The notes under the pieces: generated by a model
Told to the model about the DNA's origin: nothing
Database searches by the model: none
The model's input: the letters and a program-made list of their open reading frames with translations, nothing else
Made by a program: the position numbers and the translations under genes
NCBI GenBank assembly: GCA_965199055.1
Contig: CBDAQR010000003.1
Location: 1,674,001-1,738,000 of the forward strand
Length of the DNA: 64,000 nt
DNA from: CBDAQR01 sp965199055
Lineage (GTDB): Bacteria; Pseudomonadota; Gammaproteobacteria; Pseudomonadales; Halieaceae
Direction: 5' to 3'
Shown: positions 50,569 to 59,324 of the stretch, piece after piece
Position numbering within the stretch: the stretch's first letter is position 1
How the letters are laid out: every line of letters starts with the position of its first letter

Positions 50569-51482
50569 AATGGCTCCACCTTGTATCCTGCGCGCGGGAA
50601 ATGCACCACCAGGGCTCCCGCCCTCTCATCCTCGCGAGAAATGGCAATGTCCTCATGGGTTAGTTGCAACAGATGGCCTGTCACGGGTACCGCTCCGTAA
50701 TCGTCCGGCGCAACGCTTACCTGCTGACCGAGTGTCAACGCCGGGTAAACGTCCGCGGCAATATCGCCTTCAGAATCAGAGTCTGCCGACAGCGCGATCG
50801 ACAGCGCGTCTTCAGCCGTAATTGTTGTGGAGTTGCCGTGTCCCAGCAGCTTTACTCGCTGCTCCCATTCCTGCAGCGCTGCTAACGGCTTCAATAACTC
50901 ATCGGCTCCCACTATATTCCCGCGACACATCCAGACCGGTGCATAGCAGGCCGCGTCGGCCCATGTAGGCGTCTCGTTTCCCAGCAACCAACGGCGACCA
51001 TCACTGAGTAGCTGCTCAAGTCGTTCAAGCTGGGTTCGAAACTGCGCGAATAGATGTGGCAGATCGCTCTGCAGGTTGTCGGCATTGAGGAAATCAAAAA
51101 AGGCGAATCGATCTGCAAGAATCGGCTCGGGGAGATCGGCATTGGTGCCCATGCTCAGACCCGCGCCCGGGCGAAACAGCAGAATATCACTCCACGCAGC
51201 AATCATATGGCAAAGAGCCTCCGAATCCGTCGGAAACAAGGGAGGCTCTGGGTAACGAGCTTCCAACTCACGAGCAATACGCTGTGTGTCGCAGTAAATG
51301 TCGGCACCACATTGCAATACCGGCGTCTTGCGGTAACCGCCGGTTAAGGCTGTCAAATCAGGCTTGGGCATCACCATCGGAATCTGAACCTCAGCCCAAT
51401 CTACGCCCTTAATGCCCAGCGCTACACGCACTTTCTCTGCAAATGGTGACGCGTCGAAATGATGAAGTATGAGTCCAGCCAC
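50565..51482 (-). CDS. Glutathione S-transferase family protein with C-terminal extension
   Basis: A 305-residue protein. The N-terminal thioredoxin-fold half has HHFDASPFAEKVRVALGIKG and YRKTPVLQCGADIYCDTQRI, and the helical GST C-domain spans residues about 90-205 (LLGNETPTWADAACY). Residues 215-305 are an extra beta-rich region (QLTHEDIAISREDERAGAL) not usual for GSTs. It presumably conjugates or isomerises electrophiles with glutathione. It is followed directly by the quinohemoprotein (overlap of 4 bases). Confidence 0.86.
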   Translation of the reverse strand: MAGLILHHFDASPFAEKVRVALGIKGVDWAEVQIPMVMPKPDLTALTGGYRKTPVLQCGADIYCDTQRIARELEARYPEPPLFPTDSEALCHMIAAWSDILLFRPGAGLSMGTNADLPEPILADRFAFFDFLNADNLQSDLPHLFAQFRTQLERLEQLLSDGRRWLLGNETPTWADAACYAPVWMCRGNIVGADELLKPLAALQEWEQRVKLLGHGNSTTITAEDALSIALSADSDSEGDIAADVYPALTLGQQVSVAPDDYGAVPVTGHLLQLTHEDIAISREDERAGALVVHFPRAGYKVEPL

Positions 51483-51491
51483 AGGATCTCC

Positions 51492-53327
51492 CTAGCGCGG
51501 TGTGTACCAGACCGGCGAGGAGTAGGCACGGTCCTGAAGGGTAGAGGGTGCGTTGCTCGCAACGGGTGTACCGTATTGGAGTCGATCGTATTCCGTCCAC
51601 CGGGGGCGTGGAATCTCTATGACTCGGGCATAGTAGAACGCCGTTTCGGCCGAATCGAAATCAGGATCACGCCACTGCGCCTTGAGTTCGCTCACTCCCA
51701 CCGTGTTGTCGAAACTGGCCGCTTTCAGATCAACGCTACTGGCTCCCGCATCTGGCGCTAGCGCCACGTCGTAGACTTTCTCGTGCAGGTCCCCGGCGCT
51801 ATCCACCCAGCCCTTTATCAGTTGTAGGCGTTCAAGATTTGCGCCATCCGGGTCTTTCAGTGCATGCAGCAGGAACACCGGTGCCGTCTTTTCCGGCGCT
51901 GCACCCAGCTCGCCACCCATCGGCACGCCAGCGCGATAGGCCTGGCGCGCATAGTCGGGACGCGCTATCGCATTGTCGCCAAAGTTCCAGCCGCCAAAAA
52001 ATCGCAACAGTATGCGTGAACCGGTGGTCGCATAGACCTCCTTGCGCCGCAGCGCATCGAAGATCGCCGGCCGCGTATTCTCCTCAGCCCATACGGCCGC
52101 GACACCTGACGCGACGAGTTCCCAATCAGCGTTCTTCATGCCCGCCATCATGCTCTCGGGTCGACGCACGCCGGGTTCAGAGTTCGCAAACTTACCAAAG
52201 AAGTTATCCTCGGCGGCGGTTGAAAGACCCGTGTGACTATCAGTGCTTCCGAGCTGGCCAAATTGATAAGGATTAAATCCGGCGGCGGCTTGCATACCGA
52301 TACCGCGTTTCAATGCCGAACGGATATAAGAGCCCGGAAGCATCTCCGGGGTGGTACGTGCCGTGTTCATGATGTTGTAGCGATCCCAACGCTCGAATGT
52401 GGCGAAGGGATCTTCAGGGGACAAGAATGCATGGGTCTCGCTGTCGCCTTTAACCTGAGTCGACTCCACCACGGGCTCCCAGTACATACGTCGACGGGCG
52501 TAGTCCTCATCAATAGCTGCGCCAGCAAGCGTATGCGTGTCCCACATGATCCCATTGCTGAGATTGCCATTATGCGGGATCGCCATCACGCGACCGCCTG
52601 TCTCTTGCTCATAGCGACCCAGCGCAGCCCAAAGGTCTTCCGGATCAGTGCTGGTGAAGGACGAATACGGCAACATACTCTTAGTCCGCTCAGGTCCGTC
52701 ACGGTAAATCACGCATCGGTGCAAATTGTTGCCATCGCGGGCGGCAGTCCATTCGTAGGCAGCGAAGGTGGTAAAGGCGCCCGGGACGTTATGCCGTTCA
52801 GCGCTGTCTACCAGCTCGCCCCAGATATCGTACTCGAGCGCTTCTGGCACATCGTCTCTCACCGGGTCTGGATTGGTCAGAGCCTCGACGAAGGCAGCGA
52901 TAAAGCCCTCGGCGGACAATGAGGACCAGCGCTGGCCCAGGGGCGACTCCAGCAAAGTTTCATTGTTCTCACTAAATGCGTTGAGAACGCCCATGAACTC
53001 GGCATGATCAGTGACAGCAAGAAAATCCAGAGGACGACGCAGTCGCACAGGCATGTCATTGCTGCTGCGAACTTCCGCACCACTGGCAAAGCGATAGGCT
53101 TCGTCGGCTGTGAGTGTGGTATTGCCCATGGAGAACGCATCGGCTGACGCCCGCGAATGAAGATGCAGGTCACCAAACAGAACCCGCGTGGGTATGCGTT
53201 CTCCTGCCGCCGGGGAATATTGCCTGGCGGCGTCGCCCGCACAGACTTCTGCACCCGCTATAACAGCGAACACCGCCGCCAGAAATAGCGACGGGCGTCT
53301 CAGTCGCCGGCGTACCGATGAGCCCAT
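51492..53327 (-). CDS. DUF3604 domain protein, exported
   Basis: A 611-residue protein of the DUF3604 family, with a basic start and signal peptide (RRPSLFLAAVFAVIAGAEVC), then LFGDLHLHSRASADAFSMGN, a PHP-like metal motif (HLH), DFLAVTDHAEFMGVLNAF, and GSTDSHTGLSTAAEDNFFG. The PHP resemblance suggests a metal-dependent hydrolase or phosphoesterase in the periplasm. It is common in marine gammaproteobacteria beside TonB receptors; here a TonB receptor gene is immediately upstream, separated by a terminator. Substrate unknown. Confidence 0.87.
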   Translation of the reverse strand: MGSSVRRRLRRPSLFLAAVFAVIAGAEVCAGDAARQYSPAAGERIPTRVLFGDLHLHSRASADAFSMGNTTLTADEAYRFASGAEVRSSNDMPVRLRRPLDFLAVTDHAEFMGVLNAFSENNETLLESPLGQRWSSLSAEGFIAAFVEALTNPDPVRDDVPEALEYDIWGELVDSAERHNVPGAFTTFAAYEWTAARDGNNLHRCVIYRDGPERTKSMLPYSSFTSTDPEDLWAALGRYEQETGGRVMAIPHNGNLSNGIMWDTHTLAGAAIDEDYARRRMYWEPVVESTQVKGDSETHAFLSPEDPFATFERWDRYNIMNTARTTPEMLPGSYIRSALKRGIGMQAAAGFNPYQFGQLGSTDSHTGLSTAAEDNFFGKFANSEPGVRRPESMMAGMKNADWELVASGVAAVWAEENTRPAIFDALRRKEVYATTGSRILLRFFGGWNFGDNAIARPDYARQAYRAGVPMGGELGAAPEKTAPVFLLHALKDPDGANLERLQLIKGWVDSAGDLHEKVYDVALAPDAGASSVDLKAASFDNTVGVSELKAQWRDPDFDSAETAFYYARVIEIPRPRWTEYDRLQYGTPVASNAPSTLQDRAYSSPVWYTPR

Positions 53328-53339
53328 AGTTGCCCCCAG

Positions 53340-53363
53340 AAAAAGGGCCGACGTAGTCGGCCC
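53340..53363 (-). terminator. Rho-independent terminator after the TonB receptor
   Basis: An 8-base perfect stem (GGGCCGAC/GTCGGCCC, 3-base loop) followed on the minus strand by five Ts at 53344-53340. It sits between the TonB receptor stop (53405) and the DUF3604 start (53327), so the receptor message mainly ends here. Confidence 0.85.
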
Positions 53364-53404
53364 AATACCTTACGATCGACTCCCAAAGGAGCCAGACACA
53401 CCAA

Positions 53405-55825
53405 CTAGAAATCGTAGTTTATACCCAGCTCCAGTCCGTAGTACTCGGGCGGCGCGTAGGCCGACATGATCCAGAAGTTCGCCACTGACAGAGAACCGGT
53501 CTTGTACTCTTCGTCAGTGATGTTCTTGGCGATACCGCGCAACCACCAGTTACCGCTGGAGTGTGTGAACGTTACGCTGCCGTCCCACACCGTCCTGTCA
53601 TCCAGAACCGTGTCGTAGCTGGGATCAACATCAGAGTAGCTGGCCACGGACTCGTCTTCATAGGAAACGCGAAGCTGAAGATCCAGCGTTCCGTAGTCGA
53701 AATCCCAACTATAGGTGCCGTCCAGTGTCGCCATGTACTCCGGCGCGCGGGTCGGTTCCTTGCCACTCAAGTCCACATCATCAATGCCGTCAAAATCAGT
53801 ATCGGCGGTGAATTCGTTAAACTCGGCGTCCTGCCACATGGCGTTGCCGCGCAGCAGGAGGTTATCGGTTACTGCCCACGTGCCTTCGAACTCCAGTCCT
53901 TTGACTTCCAGCTCAGCGGCGTTGAAGAATAATGTCTCCTGCCCGGTGGGGAAGCTGGCGTTAAAGGTGCGCTGGGCATCATCGTACTCGACGTAAAAGC
54001 CGGTCAGCTGAATGTTGGCGGCACCATCTGCCAGGATCGATTTGATACCTACCTCGAAGGAGTCGGCAGTCTCAGGGTCGGTTGGTCGCGCGGCCTGGGG
54101 CGGGATTGGGTCGAGTACCGTACCTACCTGGTCATTGTAACCACCGCTCTTGAATCCGCGCGAGTAGCCGGCCCAGCCGAACAATTCATCGCTGAAGTCA
54201 TACGCAAAATGCAGTCGGTAGGTAGGCTCCTGCCAATCTTCGTCATCCTGCACAACCCCATCGGGGAACTCACCCAAGTTAGCACCGCGCAGAACCGTAC
54301 CCAGCTCGCGCCAGGTGAAGTTGGGATCGAAACCACCCGTGGGCAGGGCCTGAATCGGGCGACGCGGCCGTCCGGTCCATTCCTTCTCTTCATCGGTGTA
54401 GCGGAAGCCGGCACTGACAGAGAACTGCTCGTTCACATCGTAAGTACCATCGACGTAAACCGCGGTGGATTCCGCCTCCTGTGAATTACACAGGATAAGC
54501 GGGTTCTGACTCAGGAAAGTGGGCTCACCATCGACCAGCAGGTCAACAAAGCCAACCACCTGCAACACGCAAAAGTCGACATCCTCTTCCTGATAGTACA
54601 CACCACCAACGAAATTCAGAGGCCCGTCAAATTCGGAGACAATACGTACCTCCTGCTGGAACGTTTCACGCTCGTCATCACGGGTTGCGTCGAAAAGAGT
54701 CTCGAACACCTCACCGGTGTAGGTGCTGGGCAGGTGCGATTCCTGATCGCGATAGCCCGTTACCGAGTAGATCGTGTAGTCGCCGATGTTCCAGTCCAGG
54801 TTGAGGTAGTAACCGTCGATATCGATCTGGTGGCCGTCGGACATCTCTAGCAGGAAGTCATCCTGATTGGTCACACCCGCCGTTTCCCAGGGGTCACCGC
54901 GATCCTGGGTGAAACCCCAGGAGTCGAAGTTGTAGCCCGGGCGAGATTCATTAACGATCGGCGGGCTATCGCCCTCGTCTTCGATGTACTCGTACTGGAA
55001 TAGAGCGTTGAAATTATCGGTTGGTGACCAGAGCAACTTTGCCCGTAATGAAACAACGTCGTCGCCGCCAAGATCTTGCCCGTCACCTTTACCGGTTTGA
55101 CCGTCGATCGAACCGCCGGGGTTGGCGAGGCCAGGTGCAACGGTCAGCGGACCGTATTCGGCATTGTTCTCGAAGTAACCATCGCTCTCCAACTTTTGGC
55201 CAGCCAGTCGAAAAGACAACTGGTCCTGCAGGATGGGGATATTCAGCGCGAGACTGGTTTTCTGGGTGCCGTAATCGCCAAACTCATGCCGGAGATCGAT
55301 ATTGCGCTCGTCGTGAACCGGGCGTTTCGTCTTGACGTTGATGGTACCGCCGGTGGTGTTCTTTCCAAACAGCGTACCCTGTGGTCCGCGCAGCACTTCG
55401 ATCTGTTGGATATCAAACATTTCGAGGTTTTGCGTCTGCACGTGGTTCACCACGAAGTCGTCAATCGTGACACCCACGGGCGATTCTTTGTAGACAATAA
55501 TGGTGGTTTCTGAAACGCCGCGCATCGCGAAGGATGCCGACTTGAATGCGGACACGGTACCGGCGGACAAGCTGGGAACCATCACTGCGATATCGTTGAG
55601 ATCACGCGGTGAAAAGGTCTCTATATCCTGGGTGGTGATAGCGGTCATCGCTACCGGTGTCTTCATGATATCGGTTTCTGAACGACGGTTAGCCGTTACC
55701 AAAACCTCTTCCAACGTGGGGCCCTGTGCATTGGCCACCGGCACTCCCTGCAGCATTGCAGGAATCAGTGATACGGCCAAAGCTAACTGGGTTTTCTGCC
55801 AACTTATGTGCGTGTGCGGTTTCAT
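53405..55825 (-). CDS. TonB-dependent outer-membrane receptor
   Basis: An 806-residue receptor. MKPHTHISWQKTQLALAVSL begins a signal peptide ending near VANAQ, followed by LEEVLVTANRRSETDI (TonB-box-like) and the plug motif VLRGPQGTLFGKNTTGGTIN; the barrel ends in a terminal phenylalanine (GLELGINYDF). ATG 55825 has AGAGG upstream; the frame also opens at TTG 55879, but that part covers the operator. It likely imports the substrate of the catabolic operon at 55947-62562, because the same palindrome lies in both upstream regions. Confidence 0.92.
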   Translation of the reverse strand: MKPHTHISWQKTQLALAVSLIPAMLQGVPVANAQGPTLEEVLVTANRRSETDIMKTPVAMTAITTQDIETFSPRDLNDIAVMVPSLSAGTVSAFKSASFAMRGVSETTIIVYKESPVGVTIDDFVVNHVQTQNLEMFDIQQIEVLRGPQGTLFGKNTTGGTINVKTKRPVHDERNIDLRHEFGDYGTQKTSLALNIPILQDQLSFRLAGQKLESDGYFENNAEYGPLTVAPGLANPGGSIDGQTGKGDGQDLGGDDVVSLRAKLLWSPTDNFNALFQYEYIEDEGDSPPIVNESRPGYNFDSWGFTQDRGDPWETAGVTNQDDFLLEMSDGHQIDIDGYYLNLDWNIGDYTIYSVTGYRDQESHLPSTYTGEVFETLFDATRDDERETFQQEVRIVSEFDGPLNFVGGVYYQEEDVDFCVLQVVGFVDLLVDGEPTFLSQNPLILCNSQEAESTAVYVDGTYDVNEQFSVSAGFRYTDEEKEWTGRPRRPIQALPTGGFDPNFTWRELGTVLRGANLGEFPDGVVQDDEDWQEPTYRLHFAYDFSDELFGWAGYSRGFKSGGYNDQVGTVLDPIPPQAARPTDPETADSFEVGIKSILADGAANIQLTGFYVEYDDAQRTFNASFPTGQETLFFNAAELEVKGLEFEGTWAVTDNLLLRGNAMWQDAEFNEFTADTDFDGIDDVDLSGKEPTRAPEYMATLDGTYSWDFDYGTLDLQLRVSYEDESVASYSDVDPSYDTVLDDRTVWDGSVTFTHSSGNWWLRGIAKNITDEEYKTGSLSVANFWIMSAYAPPEYYGLELGINYDF

Positions 55826-55864
55826 GGGGCGCTTCCTCTGTGTTCTTTGTTGAACATTATTTTT

Positions 55865-55879
55865 TTGAATCTTATTCAA
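55865..55879. promoter_or_regulatory. TetR-type operator TTGAAT-N3-ATTCAA upstream of the TonB receptor
   Basis: A perfect 6-base inverted repeat with 3-base spacer, 40 bases before the receptor start. A -35-like TTGACA (minus strand, 55907-55902) lies upstream of it. The same 15-base pattern occurs at 62605-62619 beside a tetR gene. Confidence 0.7.
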
Positions 55880-55946
55880 GATTGGACCTGTTACTTGCTG
55901 TTGTCAAGTAAATTGTGAAAGAAAAATTCCCTGCTCTGAGCCGGGC

Positions 55947-57299
55947 TTACAGGGCCAGCCGCCGCTCCAGTTCGACGTGAAAATGCCGCAGCCGCTGCTC
56001 TTGTTCACCCCAGAGCTGACCTTTGAAACCACGAGATCGCATGCCCTGCTGCACAATCGGTAGCAAGGTGGAATCCTGGCTCAACACCAGCCCCAGCTTG
56101 GCATCCTCTTCGCGTCCGTAGCACTCCATGTTCGGCCGCACTCGACCGCTGACATCCGTCCCTTCCGGCAGACCCATCCAGCCCGGCGGGCAGTAGTCGG
56201 GATCATCAACGGGACAAAGCAGCGTCATGGTGTCGTAAAAGAAACGCTCCGGATTAGTCGGATGCGGTAAAAAGCGCATAATGAAAACCGCCTCGGGATG
56301 GCAGCCGATCTGTACGTTGGGGAATATGCCCGTGGCCCAGCTGTCTGATAACTGGCCGTCTACAAAGCGCGAGTAATCCAGCCCCAGCCGCTCAGCCCGT
56401 TCACGTTTACCGGTTTGGATGGCACGCCGCACGTCGGCCGCAGTACCCTCAAAGCTATCCGGGTCAACGCCCGCGTCCTGCAACATAACTCTCAGACCTT
56501 CGTTGACCGACTCCTGGTCATGGGCACGAGGACTCGGCTGTCCCAGCGGCACGATCATGCGGCTGGCACCGTTGGGATACAGGTCGTACTGTACGTTCAG
56601 GTCGCCCATCACGCCGCGCGTCTCCGGGTGTACAGCATGCAGGTGATAGCTTTCGTAAAAGGCCTCAACGCCCACCTTCCAATTGGATCCCCACTCGCTG
56701 CGCACGTGACGAACGACTTTCATCTGGTCAATCCGGTAGGCCTCGAGGTATCCCTCGGGCAAGCCGATCGCCTCCTGCAAAGACGGCGGACTTTCATCCA
56801 TGCAGATGAAAACAATCCCGGCATGCACCTCGCAGGCAAGCGAAGTCAACCCGGGCCGGTGCGCCACGACCTCAGGCTGGAACGTTTCTTCATCGGTAAT
56901 GCGCCGCAACTCGCCATTGTTATGAAAGCTCCAGGAGTGAAAGGGGCAGACGAAGACTTTCTTGTTGCCGCGCTCTTCGAACACGAGGCGCGAACCTCTG
57001 TGACTGCAGACGTTGTAGAACGCGCGCACTCCGGCATCGGTATTGGTGACGATGATCGACTCGTCGCCAATATCGAACAGGAAGTAGTCGCCCTCGTTGG
57101 GGATATCGCTGCTTACGCCGGCGATGAGCCAGCCGCGTGTCCACAGCTTTTCCCACTCGCGCACCATGTAATCAGGACTGAAGTACCCTTCCTTGCTGTA
57201 GCGTTCCGCACCGTTATCGATATGCGGCTGCTTCGCCTCCAGCGAGTCCTCCGGGGCATCTGGATTAATGACAGCGTGGGCAATGGTATCGGCATTCAT
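55947..57299 (-). CDS. Rieske [2Fe-2S] ring-hydroxylating oxygenase, alpha subunit
   Basis: A 450-residue Rieske oxygenase: cluster ligands CSHRGSRLVFE near residue 96 and CPFHSWSFH near 116; mononuclear iron histidines in EAFYESYHLHAVHPE near residue 213. Larger than the enzyme at 42881 and ending RHFHVELERRLAL. It is the last gene of the catabolic operon and lies three bases after the DUF35 gene. It should hydroxylate the ring or chain of the imported substrate; ferredoxin and reductase are not adjacent. Confidence 0.9.
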   Translation of the reverse strand: MNADTIAHAVINPDAPEDSLEAKQPHIDNGAERYSKEGYFSPDYMVREWEKLWTRGWLIAGVSSDIPNEGDYFLFDIGDESIIVTNTDAGVRAFYNVCSHRGSRLVFEERGNKKVFVCPFHSWSFHNNGELRRITDEETFQPEVVAHRPGLTSLACEVHAGIVFICMDESPPSLQEAIGLPEGYLEAYRIDQMKVVRHVRSEWGSNWKVGVEAFYESYHLHAVHPETRGVMGDLNVQYDLYPNGASRMIVPLGQPSPRAHDQESVNEGLRVMLQDAGVDPDSFEGTAADVRRAIQTGKRERAERLGLDYSRFVDGQLSDSWATGIFPNVQIGCHPEAVFIMRFLPHPTNPERFFYDTMTLLCPVDDPDYCPPGWMGLPEGTDVSGRVRPNMECYGREEDAKLGLVLSQDSTLLPIVQQGMRSRGFKGQLWGEQEQRLRHFHVELERRLAL

Positions 57300-57301
57300 A
57301 A

Positions 57302-57703
57302 CTAGACTTCCTCCTGGAGTTTGAAAACTGGCATGGTGATATCTTCAGACCAGGCCTCAAAATCCACCTGGACCAATGCACCGACGCTAACTGCCTCAGG
57401 CTCTGCATCCACGATCATGCTCATCATGCGCGGCCCTTCTTCGAGGTCAATCAACGCGACGGTATAAGGTGCGACATACGCCTTGGAAACGCCGCGACGC
57501 ACAATACTAAAACTGGCGATTCGTCCGCAGCCGCTGGCTGCGCGCCACTCAAGATTGAGACCGGCGCAACTGGTGCAAAGTGTGCGCGGATAGAACTGAT
57601 AGCTTCCACAATCCGGACAATACTGCAGCCGCAGCTCTCCCTCTTGGCAGCCATCGAACCAGAGCTGCGTGGTGGGTGTTGGACGAGGCAAGACGCGAGT
57701 CAT
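57302..57703 (-). CDS. DUF35 OB-fold/zinc-ribbon acyl-CoA-binding partner
   Basis: A 133-residue protein with a zinc ribbon (YCPDCGSY and TLCTSCAG) and an OB-fold (IVRRGVSKAYVAPYTVALID). DUF35 proteins pair with thiolase-fold enzymes, as in the ChsH2 DUF35/Ltp2 aldolase of Mycobacterium. It starts one base after the thiolase-like gene stop, matching that pairing. The frame is open to 57805 but begins inside the thiolase gene, so ATG 57703 is used. Confidence 0.87.
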   Translation of the reverse strand: MTRVLPRPTPTTQLWFDGCQEGELRLQYCPDCGSYQFYPRTLCTSCAGLNLEWRAASGCGRIASFSIVRRGVSKAYVAPYTVALIDLEEGPRMMSMIVDAEPEAVSVGALVQVDFEAWSEDITMPVFKLQEEV

Positions 57704-57704
57704 T

Positions 57705-58874
57705 TCAATTGACCTCGGTGCTGAGAATGATGGTGCAATGGCTCGACATAATGCCGCCCTGGGCATGAGCCAGCGCGACTTCTGCACTGGGCACCTGGCG
57801 ATCACCCGCCGCGCCGCGTAGCTGCCACACCGATTCGGTTAATGCGAACATTGCGCCCGGATTACCGGGATGGGAATGCGACAACATGCCGCCGTGGGTA
57901 TTTACCGGTAGGCTACCCCCAGGATAAGTTGCGCCGCTCTGCAAGAACTCGCCACCCTGCCCTTTTTCACAAAACCCCAGGTCTTCCAGTTCGACCAGAA
58001 CGGTTGGAGTAAAACAATCGTAGAGCTGTGCAAAATCCATGTCGCCGGGGCCGAGTCCCGCCATCGCATAGGCTCGCTGGCTCGAGTCCACGGCCGCTGA
58101 CGTGGTCAGATTCGCCGCCTGGCTGATATGTTCATGGCTGTGTCCCTCTCCCACGCCCAGCATATACACGGGCGTATGAGGGAAATCTTTCGCACGCTCG
58201 GCGGAGGTAACGACCACCGCAGAGCCGCCATCAGACACCAGTGAGCAATCCAGCAAGTGCAATGGGTCGGCGATCATGCGCGATGCAAGCACATCCTCGA
58301 CGGTTATCAGATCACGCATCTGGGCGCTGGGATTGCGCGCGGCGTGCGCCCGACAGGAAACGGCCACTTCAGCAAACTGCGCTTCTGTGGTGCCGAATTG
58401 AGCCATATGTGCCTGGGCGATCAACGCGTAATAGGCAGGCACTGTGGGTCCGTAGGGCTGCTCAAACTGAGGATGCCCATTAGAGGATTGCGTCAGCATC
58501 GCCTGCTCGCGGGTCATAAAACTGCGCATGCTATCCGCCATGCTAATCACAATCGTGGTCGCCACGCCGGCTTCAATGGCAGCCGCTGCCTGCTGCAGCA
58601 CGGAAAATGTCGTTCCGCCTCCCGTATTCACACTCATACACAGTGGTGGAAATATCTGCAGATACTCGGCGATTGCCTCAGCGTGATACATGATGGGTTC
58701 GGCGAAGGCATTGCAGGTAATCAGGCCGTCGACATCCTGCTTGCCGAGCCCGGCATCCTCTAGAGCGGCTAGTGCGGCGTCCACGCAAAGCTCTGTTGGA
58801 CTGCGATCGGGCACGATCCCCACCGCCGTATCAGCGGCGCCCACGATTGCCAGTTTCCCGCGCAAACTCGCCAT
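57705..58874 (-). CDS. Thiolase-fold protein, Ltp2-type aldolase candidate
   Basis: A 389-residue SCP2-thiolase-like protein. Where thiolases carry the nucleophilic cysteine it reads SVNTGGGTTFSVLQQA. Where they have the catalytic histidine motif it reads LYDCFTPTVLVELEDLGFCE, with tyrosine. The second cysteine is also absent (AHAQGGIMSSH). These changes are features of Ltp2, the retro-aldolase that cleaves a side-chain beta-hydroxyacyl-CoA in steroid catabolism. The DUF35 gene follows at once and MaoC genes precede. So carbon-carbon cleavage rather than thiolysis is the likely reaction. Confidence 0.85.
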   Translation of the reverse strand: MASLRGKLAIVGAADTAVGIVPDRSPTELCVDAALAALEDAGLGKQDVDGLITCNAFAEPIMYHAEAIAEYLQIFPPLCMSVNTGGGTTFSVLQQAAAAIEAGVATTIVISMADSMRSFMTREQAMLTQSSNGHPQFEQPYGPTVPAYYALIAQAHMAQFGTTEAQFAEVAVSCRAHAARNPSAQMRDLITVEDVLASRMIADPLHLLDCSLVSDGGSAVVVTSAERAKDFPHTPVYMLGVGEGHSHEHISQAANLTTSAAVDSSQRAYAMAGLGPGDMDFAQLYDCFTPTVLVELEDLGFCEKGQGGEFLQSGATYPGGSLPVNTHGGMLSHSHPGNPGAMFALTESVWQLRGAAGDRQVPSAEVALAHAQGGIMSSHCTIILSTEVN

Positions 58875-58892
58875 CTCCTAATCGTCCACCGT

Positions 58893-59324
58893 TTACTGAC
58901 TTCCCAGCCGCGCGCGGACTACACCAGGCGTCGTATTATCGCCTTTTTCGTTGCGGACATAGACGTCGATGCTAATCTCGCCGGTGACTTCATCGACTTC
59001 GCTAACTACACCTCCCGCGGTGAGTGATTCGCCGATATACGTGGCAACCCTGTTGGAATAAGAGATGCCGGTGATGACACCTTCGTCCCCCAACCATTCT
59101 TCTACGCACTGGTGCAGCCAGTCACCCAGCAGAGGGCCCGCGATCACAAGCCCAGGATAGCCCTCGACCTCTTTTGCGTAAGGCTCATCAAAGTGAATGC
59201 GATGCCCGTTCCAAAGCACCGCGTTATAGAGCATGAGCTGAACATTATCCGGAACATGTACCCGCTCAGGCAGAACATCGCCCACCTGCACCGATCCGCG
59301 CATCGGCTGCGCTGCGCTCGTCAT
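58893..59324 (-). CDS. MaoC-like enoyl-CoA hydratase subunit (ChsH1-like)
   Basis: A 143-residue hot-dog-fold protein: LMLYNAVLWNGHRIHFDEPY carries the MaoC catalytic Asp/His region, then GYPGLVIAGPLLGDWLHQCV. It overlaps the second MaoC gene by 4 bases. Together they resemble the ChsH1/ChsH2 heteromeric hydratase that adds water to an enoyl-CoA before aldol cleavage. Single MaoC domains of this size need a partner for full activity, which fits. Confidence 0.86.
   Translation of the reverse strand: MTSAAQPMRGSVQVGDVLPERVHVPDNVQLMLYNAVLWNGHRIHFDEPYAKEVEGYPGLVIAGPLLGDWLHQCVEEWLGDEGVITGISYSNRVATYIGESLTAGGVVSEVDEVTGEISIDVYVRNEKGDNTTPGVVRARLGSQ

Noticed and set aside
52233..52922. 229-residue open frame antisense to the DUF3604 gene
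   Set aside because: Shadow of a strongly supported gene; no domain seen.
56415..57305. 296-residue open frame antisense to the Rieske oxygenase
   Set aside because: The opposite strand carries all Rieske and iron ligands; the antisense frame has no family features.
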